Shown here: positions 29,901 to 43,316 of the stretch, piece after piece
Layout of the letters: each line of letters begins with the position of its first letter
Numbering within the stretch: the stretch's first letter is position 1
NCBI RefSeq assembly: GCF_000003815.2
Contig: NC_049982.1
Coordinates: 8,115,200-8,179,199, forward strand
DNA: 64,000 bases
Source: Branchiostoma floridae
Taxonomy: Eukaryota > Chordata > Leptocardii > Amphioxiformes > Branchiostomatidae
Direction: 5' to 3'
Translations under genes and position numbers: made by a program
The notes under the pieces: generated by a model
The model's input: only the letters and a program-made list of their open reading frames with translations
Database searches by the model: none
What the model was told of the DNA's origin: nothing

Positions 29901-30503
29901 CTGCAAAAAAAGAGCATGTGGGTAAAGATTATCGCAGCTATAAAAGACTGTGTGACTCACTCTTCACTCACACATGCACTGATCGAATCTTCATCACCTT
30001 TTAGTGGGCCCATTGTGGGCCGATTTTAGCACATTTCTGGACGGTAAATTAGGCACTGTCCAAATATAACGCAACGTAGAAGCATACCAGTTAAGGGATG
30101 CCATAATAATATTTATATATAAATGTACAAGTCACTATGTGATTACGTTTTAGAAGAGTGTGGCTGTGAAATTATGACCCTCCATTATGTGATAACAGTC
30201 TTAAACCCCAACCTCCAATGTTAAAAGACTAAAGGCTTTGCTGTTTACATTGTTGGCAACCGCGCGATAATAACCTAGCAACAGTGATGTGCTCATGTCG
30301 TTCGTTTTTCGCGTGCTATTTTTGTCACATGAAGGCGCTCTGTGCCTGGTAACGTTATGACCTTGACATGGTACAACATACATGTATGTACCAATGCAAC
30401 ACAGGACTAACTGCAGGCTGAACGTTAGAGCTGGCCTCTGTTATGTCTTACCGACATAATGATTTTCCGTATCATTAATTTGAAATAGACATAATTGACA
30501 CAT
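23903..30503 (-). CDS. TIR - NB-ARC - WD40 protein (NLR/APAF-1-like)
   Basis: Exons (minus strand): candidate first exon 30503-30452 (17 codons, weak), 29775-29380, 28515-28271, 28045-23903; about 1611 aa. The second exon is a TIR domain: ITLVSY (box 1), RDYDVG (box 2), SRGYLESGLCRREL with the glutamate at the place of the NADase catalytic Glu of plant-type TIRs, and FW (box 3). It ends in phase 1, which the next exon accepts. NB-ARC follows: P-loop GMGGAGKT, Walker B DDLIVLDDVW, VLVITRN, CNPLAL and an MHD-like IHRIVRDYA. From about residue 730 to the end run roughly twenty WD40 repeats (e.g. DKTVRVWDLT, DHTVKIWSVN), more than the 15 of APAF-1 and enough for about three propellers. NB-ARC/WD40 proteins oligomerise on ligand sensing; TIR would be the effector or adaptor part. 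Cytosolic (inferred: no signal peptide or membrane segment). Two things are uncertain: the true N-terminus, and whether the 225-base intron 28046-28270 is always removed. Confidence 0.82.
28583..29224. mobile_element. Long foldback (inverted-repeat) element in the TIR/NB-ARC intron
   Basis: Two arms of about 295 bases (about 28583-28880 and 28928-29224) are near-identical reverse complements around a spacer of about 50 bases. They begin and end TATCTCGGTCGGCTAAATTG / CAATTTAGCCGACCGAGATA. The flanks offer TTAA on each side as a possible target duplication. No protein-coding frame is credible. It lies wholly inside the intron between the TIR and NB-ARC exons. Confidence 0.85.
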
Positions 30504-32024
30504 CACATCTTTCCCATACTAGAGTTTGGACCTTGGGCATAATGCTCTTCCTCGGACAATCTCGACCACATTGTGTTTGTGGGGAGGGGGGCATCGGTGA
30601 CACCAAGACTGAACCTGAGATTGTCAACGCACAATCAATGCTGAGGTATGGCCTCTATTACTATGTATCCTCCATGTCACACCACCCTAAACATCTTCAA
30701 CGCAACATCCCTCAGTATAATGTGCTACTGCGTAATATAACAACCCCTGCATACCTGGATCGTGCTGAACTAGAGACACCGTGTTTTTTTTAAGTGAAGG
30801 ATATGTGTAACCCGGCGGATGGTAAGGGTGGCTTGTTACACCTCTTTGTTCCGACACCCGCTAAATCTAACCCTGAAACAGGCGTATGGGAACATCGGTT
30901 TGTCCACATCCACTAACGAAAACAGTGCTAATACGACCGGTAACAACTTCAGAATGCTACGTTGTAACACAATAGCCCAGGCCCATGAAAGTGAGAGAAC
31001 GGAGGATACCAACACCTGAAAACTGGTCAGTTCAAACGAAGACACCACGGATGACTTCACACCACCCTCCTCACCTTGTGGGTCCATGTGTCCTACAGCA
31101 AGTCTCATCCAGGACCCAGGGAACAGTCCTCCATCAAAGCTTGCCTTCGCGTAGCTTCAAGAAATAGCCTTCCATGATCGTACCAAGCGAGTCCAAAGGT
31201 CACAAGAGGAAAATATTTGCTCAATGCCATGTTTACAGTGGCTACGTCATCATCATTCAGTTAACACAAATGCGAGACCAATAGTCTTCGGTTCACGGAC
31301 GCGAGGGAAACGTTCTTTAAGTTGGTTAATGTTTACAGTAATTACGTCATCATCATTCAGTAACAAATGCGAGACCTTTAGTCTTCGGTTCAGATTTATT
31401 TCCACATTCTGTTTCGTACTACTATGTACGTACACTTGCTCTCTTCTGTACGAAGAGTATTGTGTTGTGTTTTTGCGACTCAGTGTGTGTGTATGTGTGT
31501 GGACTTTACTGGGATTTACATAGTTGCCGTAATTGAATTTTAACATGACACACACGCGAGCGCGCGCGCACCACCACCACCACCACCACCACCACACACC
31601 CTCTCCCGTCTGCAGTGTAACGTTCCTGCTTTGACATGATCCTTCTTTGGACCGATGCCAAAATAAGTCAAAAGACGGTCACGTGGGTTGAAACAAGAGC
31701 TGTCTATTCAATGGCATTATGTAGGGTCAAAGAAAACACAGCTGTAAATACAACAAATGCTCAGCCTCTCGCATATCCCCTCAGAGTTCAATGTTGTGGA
31801 ATAACCTGCCCAACCTGTGGACCACGTGGGACAGCAATTGAATATGTTTCGAACTGGACTTATTAGTCTTCGGTCTCTACTCAACGTTGAGGTTTACAGC
31901 ACTGCGAGACGACAACAACCACCCCCGCCATTTTGTGTCGCCGTGACTTCCGGGGTTTACAGAGGTTTTTATTTTAATCGTTATCTTAAACCTTCCCGGT
32001 ACAAACAAAGATACTGTTCATACC
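30504..32024. other. Divergent intergenic region
   Basis: This lies between the minus-strand NLR gene and the plus-strand thioesterase-like gene and may contain both promoters. A (CACCAC)n tract occurs near 31570-31594. Around 31785-31830 the plus strand reads SMLWNNLPNLWTTWDSN, resembling the end of a LINE reverse-transcriptase frame, so an old LINE remnant is possible. Confidence 0.35.
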
Positions 32025-33467
32025 ATGGTTCGCGACTGTGGAGTCGCCCAAGTACGGGGCTTGATCCAACCTGAGCCACGAAGGCTGGTTTGAACGGTTG
32101 CAGAGGGAGGGGGTTATCTGCAAGCAGATATATCAGTCGGGCTTGTTTTGAATATATATATTTGGCAGTGTTTTGTAGGTTTTACTGGAGATTGAGTCAT
32201 TTGTAGAGATCCTAGAACACAATCGTTATGTGTAAAAAGTTCAAAATCTTCAAATTTTAAACCAAGATGGAGGAGTAATCTTAAGCAACTAACGTCACTT
32301 ATGTAGTCTCTATCTTCCCCCGAATCTGAAGAATGCTCAGGTCAAACTTCAAAATCAGAGGATGCCAAAACGTCATCTCATCATCATGCCCACCCAGCTG
32401 TAAAGACGTGGTTCGACGATAAAGACCGCTCTATCTCTGCAACGTACAGGCCCCAGCCATGGGATTTCGATCACACAGGTAACAAAATATCTTTCATACA
32501 ACTACCAGGAGATAAAATACATAATAAACCGTATTTTTTCTTGTACAAACCTATTGTTAATCATTGATGTGGTGGTAGATATAACTGTAGCTAGTTTATC
32601 CATAGGCATAGTTTTCTTCAACAATATAATCACTGACTACATTTGCTTGTTTCTTTACATCTTCAAACTATTTCTTGTTCACCATGCATTGTAGGTGCTG
32701 TCCCGATTTGGAAATTTCTTCAGCAAACCAGTTTTCAATGGATGGATATGTATCCTCACTGGTTTACACCTCCGGAAAACGGACCACCGTTTACAGACCT
32801 GTTCATTACACGGTGCATGTTTATTGAATTTTCCCGCTCATTTCACAACCAAATATTTCCCGGCTGCTCCTTACCTTACACATTGAGAATCTGTAAGGTT
32901 GGGAAGACGTCCATCGTCCTTAAGCAGCAGATCCTTGATACCAACTGTAAAGACGTGATAGCAGAAGATCGCAAGCACTGTATAAGCGTGTCGTCCAAGA
33001 CGCGTCGCCCCTTGCCTTGGGCGGCCTGGCTGCCTCAGCGATATCCCGACTTGTGTTCGGCTCCTCCTGTATCCACGGTGGAACCGTTCGAGTCCATACC
33101 AGCTGAGCCATCGTTTGTTCACACCGTGCAGGTCGCTCCAAGCGACACGGATAACTACAGACACGTCGGCTGGTTTCAGTACGTGCGATACTGCTGCGAT
33201 TGTGCCTCCTTCGGAGCTGAACAGGGTGCGTACGCGGCCATCACGGGTGACACGGTGCAGTGCAGGGTAAAACGCGCGGAGGCGCTGTACCAAGGAGAGG
33301 CGCGAGCGGGCGACGTGCTGACTGTGGCATCTTGGGAGGACCCTCAACAGCCTGACTTGATCAAATTCCAAATAAAGAAAGGGGAAGACAATATCACCCA
33401 GTGTTCACTTCAGTTTTTCACCACACTGCAAACTAGTGCAAAGCCACAAAGACTGGAACTAAACTGA
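32025..33467 (+). CDS. Double hot-dog thioesterase-like protein
   Basis: Proposed exons: 32025-32051 (weak), 32307-32478, 32695-33467; phases 0 and 1 match, about 323 aa. Two hot-dog-like halves are visible. The first includes CKVGKTSIVLKQQILD and ends with SKTRRPLPWAAWL, like the VxxETRRPxPLP end of 4HBT thioesterases. The second runs from FVHTVQVAPSDTDNYRHVGW, with a D-x-x-x-H-V type motif typical of acyl-CoA thioesterases, through RAGDVLTVASW to QCSLQFFT. The family hydrolyses acyl-CoA or acyl-carrier thioesters; the substrate here is unknown. No targeting signal is clear. The last exon is well supported and the first is a guess based on a Kozak-like ATG and an in-phase donor. The N-terminal section (SSHHHAHP, Ser/Lys-rich) looks unstructured. 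Confidence 0.62.
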
Positions 33468-35469
33468 ACCCTTGACTTCGTCGTTGGAATTGATCATGCA
33501 CGACGTAAAAGTATGACTGAAAAGACAACAAAACGTAAAATATCGTTTTATCTATTAAAATAGTTGACAATCTGCCAGATCGCTCGGTGGCAGCCAGGTC
33601 TTGGCCGCTGTATTGGAATTGCGGTGTTGCATGTACATTGTACATGAATTCACCCCACCCAACAACCATTTTACGTTCAATGACTTTTTTCAATAAATCA
33701 GACGATACTTGGTAAATCTACGTCACCCAGTGTGATCTATAGTGATATATACTGTCCAAACAGCTGTCTTTGAACTTAAGATCCTTTAAGACATAGCTTG
33801 TAGCTTATAAAGTATCTTACAAGATACCCTAAAAGCTTCAATGACAATGCTCAGTAGACACCTATGAATAGATGGATGGATCTTTTATCCGCTGATCTTA
33901 TCTTTTGTTGGTGTCGAACATATATTATTGATGGTTGACATGCTACATTAACCACATCACGAAGACGTCGACGAAGGAAATACATCTAAGGAATACGATG
34001 AAAAGACAATGTTGCTCAAGCAACTGAATAGATTCTATAAACGATCAGGAGTTGCAGATCATCTGTGCATGCATGTCTCTCACGAGAGGTATTAGATGTT
34101 ACCTGAAAAGTCTGACCCTTTACAAAGTCTATCCAGCCGCTTGAATGACCTATGTCTTAGACATGATGAATAATTTACGATCGAGGACAATGATGAAAGT
34201 AACGCCCTCCGTAAGGTGTTTGTACTCGGCACGTAGCAGCCACCATGCTGGTTGACTGAACCTGAAAAGTAACGACGCTACTTGTACGTTTAAATGTGTG
34301 ATCAGAGTGACAGTTATCATATCATAAGTTAAGAATTCAAATTAACGTTAACTATCCAACATGGTGGGTGGTAATAAAGAAACACTCTAAATTATACTAT
34401 TACCAGTGCTGAAGATAAATCATGAGCTATTCACAGCAAGAATATCAAGGAGAAAAAAGACAAAACTCTGTGCACCGTTTGTTTGGTATCTGTTGTTTTC
34501 TGTTGAGGAAAGTGTGGTATGAACTAACTACTAGTATGGCCAATATAACGTCATTTGTATGAGACATCGGCAATGCGGATAAAGATCATGCGTAAGACTA
34601 AAGTCACTATACCAAATATAGATTTTTTCTATAGTTCAACTCTGTTCTGTTACGTCCTGGCGGGCGGCGTATTGTACATGCATGTAACGAAACGTACTCT
34701 CGTAAAGTTGTCTCTTGTTATGATGTCTATAGTCAGGGATTTATGGTTTATTGTAGCCTTATAAACAAATAATTGTAAAAAAATAGATTATAGCATTTTC
34801 ACGTTACTGAAGATGAACACTTATATGTACAAGACTGACTGTTGTAAAAGACTTTAAGAAGCCATGTGTAATTTTGCTGTCTCCCGCAAACCGACAAAGA
34901 CGGAAGAGTCCATTTTAGTGAAGTGTAACATCTTGCACATATATAGGATAGCTTCGGAAAGCCTGACAATCAACGAGACAATATTATTAACATACTAGCA
35001 ACACGTGGAGTATGCAAAGAGCTGAACTAAAGATAGCAAATATTGTATTACGTATCTGAAATAAAAATTCTAATCTCCAGTCATCTCCTCCCATGCACGG
35101 AATGAATGGTATCGCCCTATCTAGCCTTTAGGCATTCACTTAAAATAATGACATGCGGCCCAAAATAAAGCGCGCATCATCGCCTTTGTGTTAGTCAGAG
35201 GCTCGAGGTTAACTGGCGGACCCTGGTACTGTGTTTCCCGGGCACACCCTGTCTACGTCACGTAATTACCTGTCGACGTCACAATAGACTACACTCACCT
35301 GTGCGTGAGGATTGGTCGGTTGCCTAAATAGATAAAGGTTCGTCCGCCAGGAGGTGGCATAGCTAACAGACAAGTTACGGAGCTCAGCTGTGTTTGGAGA
35401 ATACTACAAGTGCGTCTCTGTTTGTTTTGTGTTTTGCCGTTCATCCCGACCAAGAGAAAAAAAGCCAAA
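33468..35469. other. Intergenic region
   Basis: No coding exon is supported on either strand. The left part is the thioesterase-like gene 3' UTR; the right end is the promoter and 5' UTR of the first tetraspanin. Confidence 0.4.
33692..33697 (+). terminator. Poly(A) signal of the thioesterase-like gene
   Basis: AATAAA lies 225 bases past the stop codon, followed by T- and G-containing sequence. Confidence 0.55.
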
Positions 35470-38400
35470 ATGTCGTCTGGAGATCTGAGTGGCGGGATGA
35501 AATGTCTGAAGTATCTCCTGTTCCTGTTCAACCTGATTTTCTGGGTAAGTGGAGTTTTTTTCTTTCGATGTCGCCAATGGCACGATAACCTTACGATGTC
35601 CTTTATGATACAGGTGTGCTTCTTACCATGTTGGGTGCACAAATGTAGTCTAATCTCAGCGCAGACAACTCTAAATCGACCTGTAGCACTAGTATTTGCC
35701 ACGAAAGAAATTGTCGCTGGCAAAAGTAGACGCAATAGTTTTAAACAGATCAAGCGGTCAAACTGGTTAGCTGGACTGCTCGGCTAACGTTACAGTTTAT
35801 TTGGGCTTCTAATTCTACGTTTCTGCCATTTTTAGCCCCACCTAAAAGAGGGTAACTGATAGACTGTGTGCCATGGAATTGAGGATTTATAAATTTGCAT
35901 GAGGGACTTAACAGGGACCAAAATTCTTTGTACTGTGGGTCTAGAAACAGGAATTCAATTATAGCCGCGAGGTCGACAAAATTACAGGTCTTTGTTGTTA
36001 CGTACGTCAGGGTCTGTACAGGATATGTGTGTAACTAAAATGATACAACATACAGGATATACCTCTGAAGGGAAACAAAAACACTAATTTTGGCGAAGAA
36101 CTTGCCATGTAAATCTTCAATAGAATAATAAGTTTATACAAGGAAATATCGACGAAAGAGCTCAAGATACATAAGAAGGAACAGGTGTTTCAATTTAGAA
36201 GACAATCTTGAAAAGACATCTTGGCTGCAAATAGTGAAATAGTATACGAAGATTCTTGTATCACATTCGTAGAACGAACGTCGTACGATCGAAAACTGGA
36301 GGTATTCTCGGGAAAGTCTGGCATATATCGTACAATTTTAATTTGTCTTGATACAAAGAAGGCTGTCTTAGAAAGTAGTCTTAGATCCTCGTCAGTGGAT
36401 GGTTCTGCCACTGTCTGGTTGAAAAGTCGTGTGTGTCTATGGGTAACGGAAGAACGGTTCGGGGAATGCATATTTCCCTGTTTTCAAACATGTCTTGCCT
36501 GCAACACCGCGTCCTGTTGTCTAAATTTATATATAGTTTCATTCACTTTAACCTCGCCTTGTGATAGAGAGCTTAGTTAGAGGGCTCAGGAATGTCAATT
36601 TCTCACAGCCTTGTAGCTGCCAATTGTCGGTAGATAACAACATACAATCATTTCTTGGTGCACTGTAATTTATGGGTACGTGCAACATGGCGACACACGG
36701 CACTGTACTCAGTGTACTGGAATGTCACAGGTGAAGCTAAAGGATATGCGTACGTCATTTGATTGACATATCCTCCAGACAATGGCGTAACGGTAACCAG
36801 TGGCAACATTTTGTCGGCGCAACAAAGACTGCAATCTTCTCGTATGGATAGTCACGTAAGGAACGTACACTTAACATGATTGAGGCTTAACAATCGTAGG
36901 GCCTAATGTGCCAGGCGATGAAGTGCAAAATGCGGTCTGCAACATGTAACGTTATGGACATAATCACCATGACATAACGAGGTCTTGAGAACAAAGTCAC
37001 ATGATGGCAGAAACTGAACAAGAAATGTTGATAAAAATCGAGGCTATCAGTAGGGATCAGATGCAAAGCTCAGGGTCTAGATAGTCAAGATTTTTCTAAT
37101 TGTTTGCCAAAATTCAGGAAAAATTATTGGCAACGCCTCGGAGGCGGAGCTGCTAGCTAGCATAAGCAAGCTAGATATTACAAGGAAAACGTAATTAACG
37201 TTTCAACCTTTCCAACCACGCTATTGCGGTTAACTATTGTTCTTTTAAACCATGTGCGATCTGAAGAGAAATGAGTTGGCTATCACATAAATCACAAACC
37301 CGCTTACCAAAGACCACATTATTAAACAAATGCTCATAAAAAATTGTACAACGCCTGGAATGGTATGAAACTGTAAGGTTATTAGATAGTTGTACTAGTA
37401 TCTCACGTAGAGTTATCTTTTATCACGTGGCCTTTTTGTACATGTATATGCTATTTTCCTGTGTGTCATATAGGTTTTGTTCAGAACTATCTATGTCGAT
37501 AAACACCACTGGAAGATGTACATGCACATTGTTAAGTTAATTGAGGATGTGAAAAACTCAAAACCAAGACGTCGAAAGACCCAAGTAAATATACTGGTGA
37601 TGACAATGATCTTTATTGCATATTCTTGCCCAACATGGGCTATGGTTAAATGCATTTAGTTATTTTTTATTTATTCGTTCAGCTGTAGACGTACAGCCAG
37701 GGTTGCCCAACTAGCCATGGGCTATTGTCAAGGGCTAACCCTGGGAGAGAATACATACATGTTACATATTACAAATACAATTTGCTGCAATAAACATAGA
37801 ATCATAAAATCACTAGCATTAACTTACGTTGTTTAAGCAAAACAGTTATATATTTACATCATGTACATATATATACAATCTGTACACATAGAATAGTCAC
37901 ATTAGTTCACATAGAATGGATCACCGAGGGAGAGCCAGGCTTTGGCTTTGAAGGATGATAATGTGGAAGCTGTTTGTATTTGGATTGTTCCATAACTGAG
38001 TGCATTAAATGCATTGAGTTAGATAACTAAAGTATAGGTGTAAAGAGGTTACATTTTATATCATCTAAAATCTACAAAGTCTCTTCTCTCTTTCTAAAAC
38101 TTGTGTAAACAAATTTTACATGTAATAATAAAAAAGTGAAATCCTCCTCGCTCCCCACAGATTGCAGGTGTGGGTTTGATCGGCGTGGGTATCTGGGTGC
38201 TTGTTGACACCGGAACCTACAACGTCCTGAAGCTGGCGGAAGTAAACACGCTGATGCTGTACCTGGGAGGGTACGTCCTGATCGGCGCCGGCATGGTCAC
38301 CATGATCGTCGGCTTCCTGGGCTGCTTCGGCGCCGTGAAAGAGAACACCTGTCTGCTGGGAACGGTAGGTTGTAGTTATGGTTCTCCTCCCTAGTAATTT

Positions 38401-41292
38401 CATCGTCAGTATATATTCTACAGCCATTACAGGAATACAGGATAATTTGTAACAAACCATCTTCTATTTTACACAAAAACCAAATGATTTATTATCCAAT
38501 AGACAACCTTTTAACTTCGATATAACGTGAAAAGTTAACATAGTTGTATCCTTTTTCTGTACTAACATTAAATGGACAAGCTTAAAATATAAGCGTTGAA
38601 GTCCTAAAATAGAATACCTTTCGCAAATACCTTTTTTGGTTATTGTTTTACTATAACGATTCAATCGGATTCAATACACTGCCTCCTTCTTTAGAAGTGG
38701 CCCTTTCATCACTATTGAGTTACAGAATTTTACATGGAATAGCAATTCACTATATAGTGCCAATGTTTTTTTTAATTCTCTTTCCCGTTTTAGTTCTTCA
38801 TTTGCCTGCTGCTCTTGTTGTGCTTGGAGATCGGCATTGGTATCTACTCCGCCGTGCAGAGAGACCAGGTGAGTAAAATTACGCTCCTTGCGACATCGTG
38901 ATGATTTGCATCCATAAGATTATTAGAGCAACGATATGTTGTTTAGTACCCTTGCAAAAAATCGCTCTTTATAATAACATAATATATTTGATGACATTCC
39001 TCCATAAGAAGTACATTTCCCCTGTTTTGTGTCTGCTTTTTAAATCAAAAACAAAATTATTTGTTCCTATATATATACACATGTAAAAAGAAGCGAGATG
39101 TTGACCATCCTGTTTTCTTAGCACCTTCAAATAGTTAAACTGCATACTATTGTTTCCGCGCGCTTTCCTGGATATGTCAGTTACGTCATGATATTAGCGA
39201 CCTGTACCTATCCCGTCGAGACATAAAGGCCTTTCATTCATTTGAAATTCTTTACTTTAAGCACCGACTGGCTCGTAGTGCACACGTAACAACATTGAAT
39301 TTTATCTATTTTCGTTTATTATTCCCAGTTCTATGGCGTGATTGAGAAGGCGATGGATGGTCTGTCCAAGACGAACTACGGCGACAGGGACCAGGCCTCG
39401 CGCAGTGTCATCGACTTTGTGCAGAAAAACGTGAGGAACCAGGGTTATCAAATCACCCGCATGGAGGCCTGGCGAACCTCCATTCCGTATTAGCCACACG
39501 GTGATTTACATCAGCGAAAGGGTATGTCACCCCGTGAGGGGCGGCATAACCCCGCCGTGTGTAAGCATGTGCGAACATGCACAGGGTTAGCCCTTGGCAA
39601 TAGCTCCTGGCTAGTTGGGCAACCCTGGCTGTTTGTTAACAGCTGAACAAATAAATAAAATAAATAAATAAATATGATATGTATAGTGTATTCCGAGTCA
39701 CTGTACTGCTCCTTTATAAACGAATTAATTCCTCTAAGTACGTTGAAATACACCAGCCACTGCTGCGTCATACAGACAAAAAACGTAGACTGTATTGACA
39801 TAATAATCGATGAAAAGACAAACTGAAGATATCATTCTAAGTATTAAATAAACTAACACGCTGTGCATGTTTTTCTGTCATTCTACGTTATGCCAAGCTA
39901 TAGCATCTGATAAGATTACATGGCAAACGTACTAGTACCTCTAGACTTTTGCACGAAGAGTTGAAGCGTAGGCGTCATATTCTTATTTATTTCCATACTT
40001 ACTTCTCGTGTTGTTAGCTGGAATGTTGTGGCATGAACTCCACCACCAACTGGGACCCCAAGCCGGCCTCCTGCGCATGCACCAAAACCGTCAGCTACTG
40101 CAGCGCTTCAGGGAACTCAACAACAACGAACTGGAGTCGGGTGAGTCCGGAATAGCCTTTATAATGTTGGACAACGTCAAAGTTCCTCAGCTTAGTCAGT
40201 GACTTCAATGTAAGTTTATATACTACTGTCATACTACTATCATCGTTTGTTTGCCAAAGATTTCAAACCCACAGTCGTACAAATTACCCCAACAAAAAAT
40301 TTGAAAGACTAGATATAGTAAAAGTAAAATAAAAGTGGCTATCTAATGCAAAACGTTGACCAATACTTTATTGTTTTGTAATCCTTGTGGCCTATTTCAT
40401 CTATCAACTAACTTTGACCGAAAAAACGCACACTGATGATTGGTATTTTATCCTGGACTTTTAATTCAGTTCTTATCATCGAGTTCAAATGATGTCATTT
40501 GGTAACGGGATCGCAACAAGAAAGCTACTTAAACAAACTTACTATCATTAAAGAAAAACTTAATTCTTGCAGATCCAAAAACTACAATGGTGGAATAAAA
40601 ATAATCTTGGCTCGTGAACTATGACGTTTATTTCCGTTTACCCTGTACCCTGTGCAGCCGTGTGACGTGCAGGTGCGGATGTTCCTCATGGACAGTGCTG
40701 TCATCATCATCGGAGTGGCCTGCGGGATCGGCGCCATTTTGGTTAGTCCAGAATCACTTCTTACAACATATAATGTTAAAGCTAAACTTTGAATAGTGGC
40801 CTATTTCTGTCTCAAGTTGGAGATTGGGGTTTGGAGTTATGTTTTCCTGATTGTTCTGTAACACTTCGTTGTTAGATGCATTGTTGTGATGGCATCAGTG
40901 TAAGTTATTACAACTCGAGCTTGTCCCCACATTCTGTTTGCGATATCATATGAAAAAGAAGAACCACATGTTGCAGTGTATATCCAATGTATTCCAAGAA
41001 ATTAGGCAACATGCGGTTATGATACATCATATGCAATTAGTGCTGTGATGAATTGCGCTGAACCCAAAACAATTGACATAAACTTTTTCTGCCCATCTCA
41101 AAAGTCATAAGAAGAAATTTTCATCTTATTCGACCTCATCTGGTATCACTAAGGGCTGTCTGTTTATCTGTTCATTTTGTTTCTTTCAATATTTGTCTTT
41201 AACCCAATTTTCCCGCCTTTTTTCAGGTGCTCGGAATGATCCTGTCCTGCTGTATTATCAGGAGCAAAGGAGGGTCGTCGGACGTCGTGTAG
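35470..41292 (+). CDS. Tetraspanin (copy 1)
   Basis: Seven coding exons: 35470-35544, 38161-38364, 38794-38868, 39329-39430, 40018-40140, 40658-40741, 41227-41292. All introns are phase 0, total 242 aa, usual for the family. Four membrane segments are seen: LKYLLFLFNLIFW running into IAGVGLIGVGI; GGYVLIGAGMVTMIVGFLGCFGA; ICLLLLLCLEIGIGIY; SAVIIIGVACGIGAILVLGMIL. The small loop and the KEN after TM2 are typical. The large extracellular loop has the diagnostic CCG, then SCAC, YC and PCD, giving six cysteines for three disulfides. The short cytosolic tail ends GGSSDVV. Tetraspanins organise membrane microdomains with integrins and Ig receptors (CD9/CD63-like group). Intron 1 is 2.6 kb and holds a LINE fragment. 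Confidence 0.9.
37655..38035 (-). mobile_element. LINE 3' end fragment in tetraspanin 1 intron 1
   Basis: The minus strand encodes TIQIQTASTLSSFKAKAWL then a stop, resembling the C-terminus of CR1/L2-type reverse transcriptase frames. It is followed by a 3' UTR ending GGGCAACCCTGGCTGT and an AATAAATAAA tail. The terminal part is shared with 39550-39673. Confidence 0.5.
39550..39673 (+). mobile_element. LINE 3' UTR fragment in tetraspanin 1 intron 4
   Basis: It contains GGGTTAGCCCTTGGCAATAG and CTAGTTGGGCAACCCTGGCTGT, the reverse complement of the fragment in intron 1. It ends in a (AAATA)n tail as expected for a target-primed insertion on the plus strand. Confidence 0.55.
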
Positions 41293-43316
41293 CTGACGTA
41301 CCGGAAATGGATGTCACGTCATATCCTGTATGATATAGCGGAAGGCTTTGTACTATTTTCTACAACGCGTAATGCCTAGTGGCGCAGTTGATAATACAGC
41401 ACTGTCAGCAACAACTTCCGTTGAAACAATACCTTGTCGTTTTCTTGCTTAGTTATTTTACTTACACATGTATTGGCAGCTAGTTGTAGATCGAATCACT
41501 TTCATTACCTCAAAGATAGGTATCATAAATTATTGTTATCTCCAAGTATCTAACTCAAACTTTTTGTATTTTATTTACTGTTTCGATGAGACTAGTATCT
41601 TAGCAGGCTTTTACGCTACGTCAAATCTTATTTATAAAGTTAGAACTGGGTAAAGCGTAAAGAAGAAAAAAACTGTACATACACCTGTACTTTCAACATT
41701 TCTATGATATATGTACATTCAACCTGTGACTATAGATAAAAGCAAAGCTACTTATGATAATGAAATACTTTTGAACCTTATGTCATTTTCTTGAAATAAA
41801 AAGAAAGATGTAACTAACATAAAAATCTGTGATTTGGTTTATTCTTAAGATGACCTTAAAAGCGGCCACACAATACATGTACATTCTCTCATTCTCGCTT
41901 ATTGCGAGAAATCTTTCTCAGACCATAGTTTGTAGCTAAGGTGTCTGTGAGTAACTGTCCCTCCAAAAGTCACCCCCCTTATGAGAAAACGAAAGAGTAA
42001 AAATTATGACTATAGTATAGTATAATACCCCCATTGAAATGAACCGTTACATGACCATGACTATGAGTCATTTTATTGGTAGGTGCAAGTGTGGTCAACA
42101 ACCTTTTTTTTATGAATGACTGGAACGAATTGTAGAGCAATATTGAAAATGATTTTTTAACGAAATGCACAAAAATCACAGTTTAAACAATATATTCTAC
42201 TGTACAGGTAACCACGGGTCGTTAATGTGCACTGTTTTACTGGGTATATATGATATACACGCGGGTCGATGTACTGACGATATGTTGTAAACTCACGTCC
42301 GGTACCTGTTGCACATACAAATACCCGGTATCGCAATCGTAAACGAATAAAGTTCTCCAGTATTTCCAGTAGTCTAGTAGTTTGTATAATACCCCACGGG
42401 GATTGATAAAGACAATATACATTTTGTATCTCCCTGTACGCCCGGAGGCCTAACCGGAGTGACTTAACACAAACAAATAACCCGGCAGTGAGTCATACTC
42501 AGGTCGGCTTGATTTGTACACCACACGTACCATGTACCTGTTCATACACGCAAATGACTGTTGTGCTAGATCTATTTAGAGTCACTGACGAAAGGTAATT
42601 GGTATTATAATACGTCTGGCCGTTTCCAAAAATCATATCCAGTTGTTGGAATAATTGCTATTTGGCGTAGATTATTGTGCTATATGGACGGAGATCCACG
42701 CTTTAGTTCCCCTTTCCACACCTTTTCACCACCACCATCGTTTCTTTTGTGATTCGCAATAAAGATCACGGTTTCATATGACACCGACTGTGAATACGAA
42801 GCTTATCTGTGCCCGTGGGCGCGGCAGGTAGATCTATTTCTATGGTTGTGTAGATCTGTGTTTGTTGTTGAACAATGTCAGGTGGATCGTATGTCTGGTC
42901 ACGACGTGCCACAATAAGGAAAGAACCAGTAGGGCTTGTGAGGAGGGGGGTGAGGGTACAATCTCTGAGCAATTCTTTCAAAAATCTACAGTTCCTGCAT
43001 CAATCATTTATCTAAATGCATTATTTTGCATTCTCGTAAACTGTTATGGGACCATATCTTATCGTTCCGATCGGGGAAAAACTTTTGAATGTATATTTCC
43101 AAAAGAACAGCCCCCGTAATCGTCTGTGGTTCGGTCCTAGGGATGAAAAGCTTTGGTGACTGGTACAACATTGCGTACCCGCACCACCGCGCCCTACACT
43201 GCGCAACTACGTCATCACACTGTTTGACAAGACCACTCACAATTAGTCTGACTTTCTATTTCCTTGAAGAACTTTTCGTCCGTCTGTAAGGTGCCAACGG
43301 ATTCCAAGACGTCAAA
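41293..43316. other. 3' UTR of tetraspanin 1 and intergenic spacer
   Basis: The tetraspanin 1 3' UTR extends to about 41815. The remainder shows no supported exon and leads into the promoter of tetraspanin 2. Confidence 0.45.
41795..41800 (+). terminator. Poly(A) signal of tetraspanin 1
   Basis: AATAAA about 500 bases past the stop codon in an A/T-rich 3' UTR. Confidence 0.6.
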
